This document shows positions 63,801-64,000 of a DNA stretch of 64,000 nt, piece after piece. The position numbers were made by a program, and so were the translations under genes. A model generated the notes under the pieces. That model had not been told where the DNA came from and did not search any database. It saw only the letters and a program-made list of their open reading frames with translations. How positions within the stretch are numbered: position 1 is the stretch's first letter; each line of letters opens with the position of its first letter. This DNA comes from Symsagittifera roscoffensis (lineage: Eukaryota > Xenacoelomorpha > Acoela > Convolutidae): assembly GCF_963678635.1 (NCBI RefSeq), contig NC_087064.1, positions 72,231,465 through 72,295,464 of the forward strand, read 5' to 3'.

Positions 63801-64000
63801 CCACACTGGCCTTGACTCCATCTTCATCGGGCTGGACGAATGCATTTGCCGAAGAGTCATCTATACCATTCTCTTTTTCGATGGTAGACTTAATTCGGTC
63901 AACGTTATTTGAAACATTTAATTTAATCTTGGTTGATTTGAAAGCAGCAGCTGAGCTATCACAGCTATCTTTTCGCTTTTTTTTCTTCCTTTTAGGCTCT
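57631..64000 (-). CDS. hnRNP Q/R-like (SYNCRIP/A1CF/RBM47 family) RNA-binding protein, 5' end beyond window
   Basis: Three coding exons (64,000-60,894, 58,424-58,213, 57,891-57,631) join in phase and give at least 1,192 residues. That is about twice the length of vertebrate hnRNP Q or R. The frame is still open at the window edge. Order from the edge: a basic KRKKKKRK patch, about 380 residues of acidic, Ser/Glu/Lys-rich disorder, and a NURR domain (about 395-480; EDVVLELDQLYADGLL..FIVQQFRESDMSKVRNR). Another disordered Pro/Ser stretch follows, then three RRMs (about 786-858, 868-950, 965-1032; RNP2-like KLFVGKL, QLFFCNIP, TVLVKNL) and a Gln/Pro/Met-rich tail. NURR plus three RRMs is the signature of this family, which acts in mRNA stability, editing and translation. 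RRM1 starts FVGKLPCDVFEDDL. The usual RYGGPPPGW lead-in is degenerate. Confidence 0.88.
58213..58424 (-). CDS. hnRNP Q/R-like exon B
   Basis: 212 nt after acceptor CATTTTAG, phase 1 in, 0 out. Low-complexity Pro/Gln/Ala/Arg sequence (FAPTQRPGINMRTQAPVRAA), as in the RGG/Q-rich tails of the family. Confidence 0.8.
58455..58863 (-). mobile_element. HINE-like element in hnRNP-like gene intron A (copy 1)
   Basis: Left palindrome TCCAACAGAAAGCTGG with AAGAGTCAATGAACG, right end CTCATGACTCTCAA. Second subfamily; sits 30 bases before exon B in gene orientation. Confidence 0.65.
58864..60142. other. Intron sequence with Family B traces
   Basis: AT-rich. Words of Family B (GCCGACAAAAAAATCAGAAGAC at about 59,883, shortened here; CGATTAGTACCC near 59,345) but no intact repeat. 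No exon seen. Confidence 0.45.
60143..60630 (-). mobile_element. HINE-like element in hnRNP-like gene intron A (copy 2)
   Basis: Left end GCCAACAGAAATGG is decayed; contains GCGCCATTTGTACGTTTGTA, the ATTATACCTGCGTGCAT and GAATGAATGCGTATCTG blocks; right end TTTCAGTGATTCTTAA. First subfamily. Confidence 0.65.
60894..64000 (-). CDS. hnRNP Q/R-like exon A (acidic N-region, NURR, three RRMs)
   Basis: 3,107 nt within the window and open to its edge. Donor AG|GTTCG, phase 1. Contains nearly all recognisable domains. RRM2 and RRM3 carry shortened RNP1 motifs (SGFCILSF, NHVAFIVY), so some RNA contacts may differ from hnRNP Q. Confidence 0.88.

Noticed and set aside
1-64000. CRISPR arrays, prokaryotic operons or horizontally acquired bacterial genes
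   Set aside because: No regularly spaced short repeats, no operon-like spacing, and all recognised genes belong to animal families.

Overview
This is nuclear DNA from an invertebrate animal. It is AT-rich, its genes carry spliceosomal introns, and the long introns and intergenic spans are packed with decayed transposons. The set of genes (a CCAR-family regulator, UPF2, an RXR/TR-like nuclear receptor and an hnRNP Q/R-like protein) points to Metazoa. I cannot name the phylum.

Layout: (1) 1-4.5 kb, + strand: the last five coding exons of a CCAR1/CCAR2-like gene. (2) 4.5-11.6 kb: a spacer between convergent genes, with a decayed short satellite at 5.56-6.36 kb and repeat fragments. (3) 11.6-33.4 kb, - strand: a complete UPF2 gene. 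I could join 21 coding exons in phase throughout (4101 nt, 1366 codons plus stop), and two or three introns use GC-AG splice sites. (4) 33.4-41.2 kb: repeats, including a 1.42-kb foldback element. (5) 41.25-42.1 kb, + strand: a single-exon short-chain dehydrogenase resembling L-xylulose/carbonyl reductase. (6) 42.8-49.3 kb: relics of two different non-LTR retrotransposon lineages. (7) 49.9-51.1 kb, - strand: a single-exon nuclear receptor whose second zinc finger has a greatly enlarged D-box loop. (8) 51.7-54.4 kb: a tandemly duplicated composite repeat. (9) 55.76-57.05 kb: a short Mutator-like element encoding FLYWCH and MULE fragments. (10) 57.6-64.0 kb, - strand: the 3' part of an hnRNP Q/R-like gene with three RRMs and an unusually long acidic N-terminal region that runs off the window.

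The dominant repeat is a roughly 0.45-0.65 kb non-autonomous element present about 18 times. It has an inverted sub-terminal motif at both ends and a small palindrome outside one of them, the layout described for Helentron-derived HINE/INE elements. Every copy inside a gene that I could orient lies in the same sense as its host gene. Other mobile DNA includes a 731-bp foldback in UPF2 intron 13, a 412-bp hAT-like MITE with a perfect 8-bp target duplication that splits a tRNA-Met-like sequence, and a 620-bp TIR element in UPF2 intron 8.

Three of the five genes act on RNA or transcription-coupled regulation (UPF2 in nonsense-mediated decay, an hnRNP Q/R-like RNA binder, CCAR), but nothing shows that they are co-regulated. 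I found no CRISPR array, intact tRNA or rRNA gene, or intact autonomous transposon.
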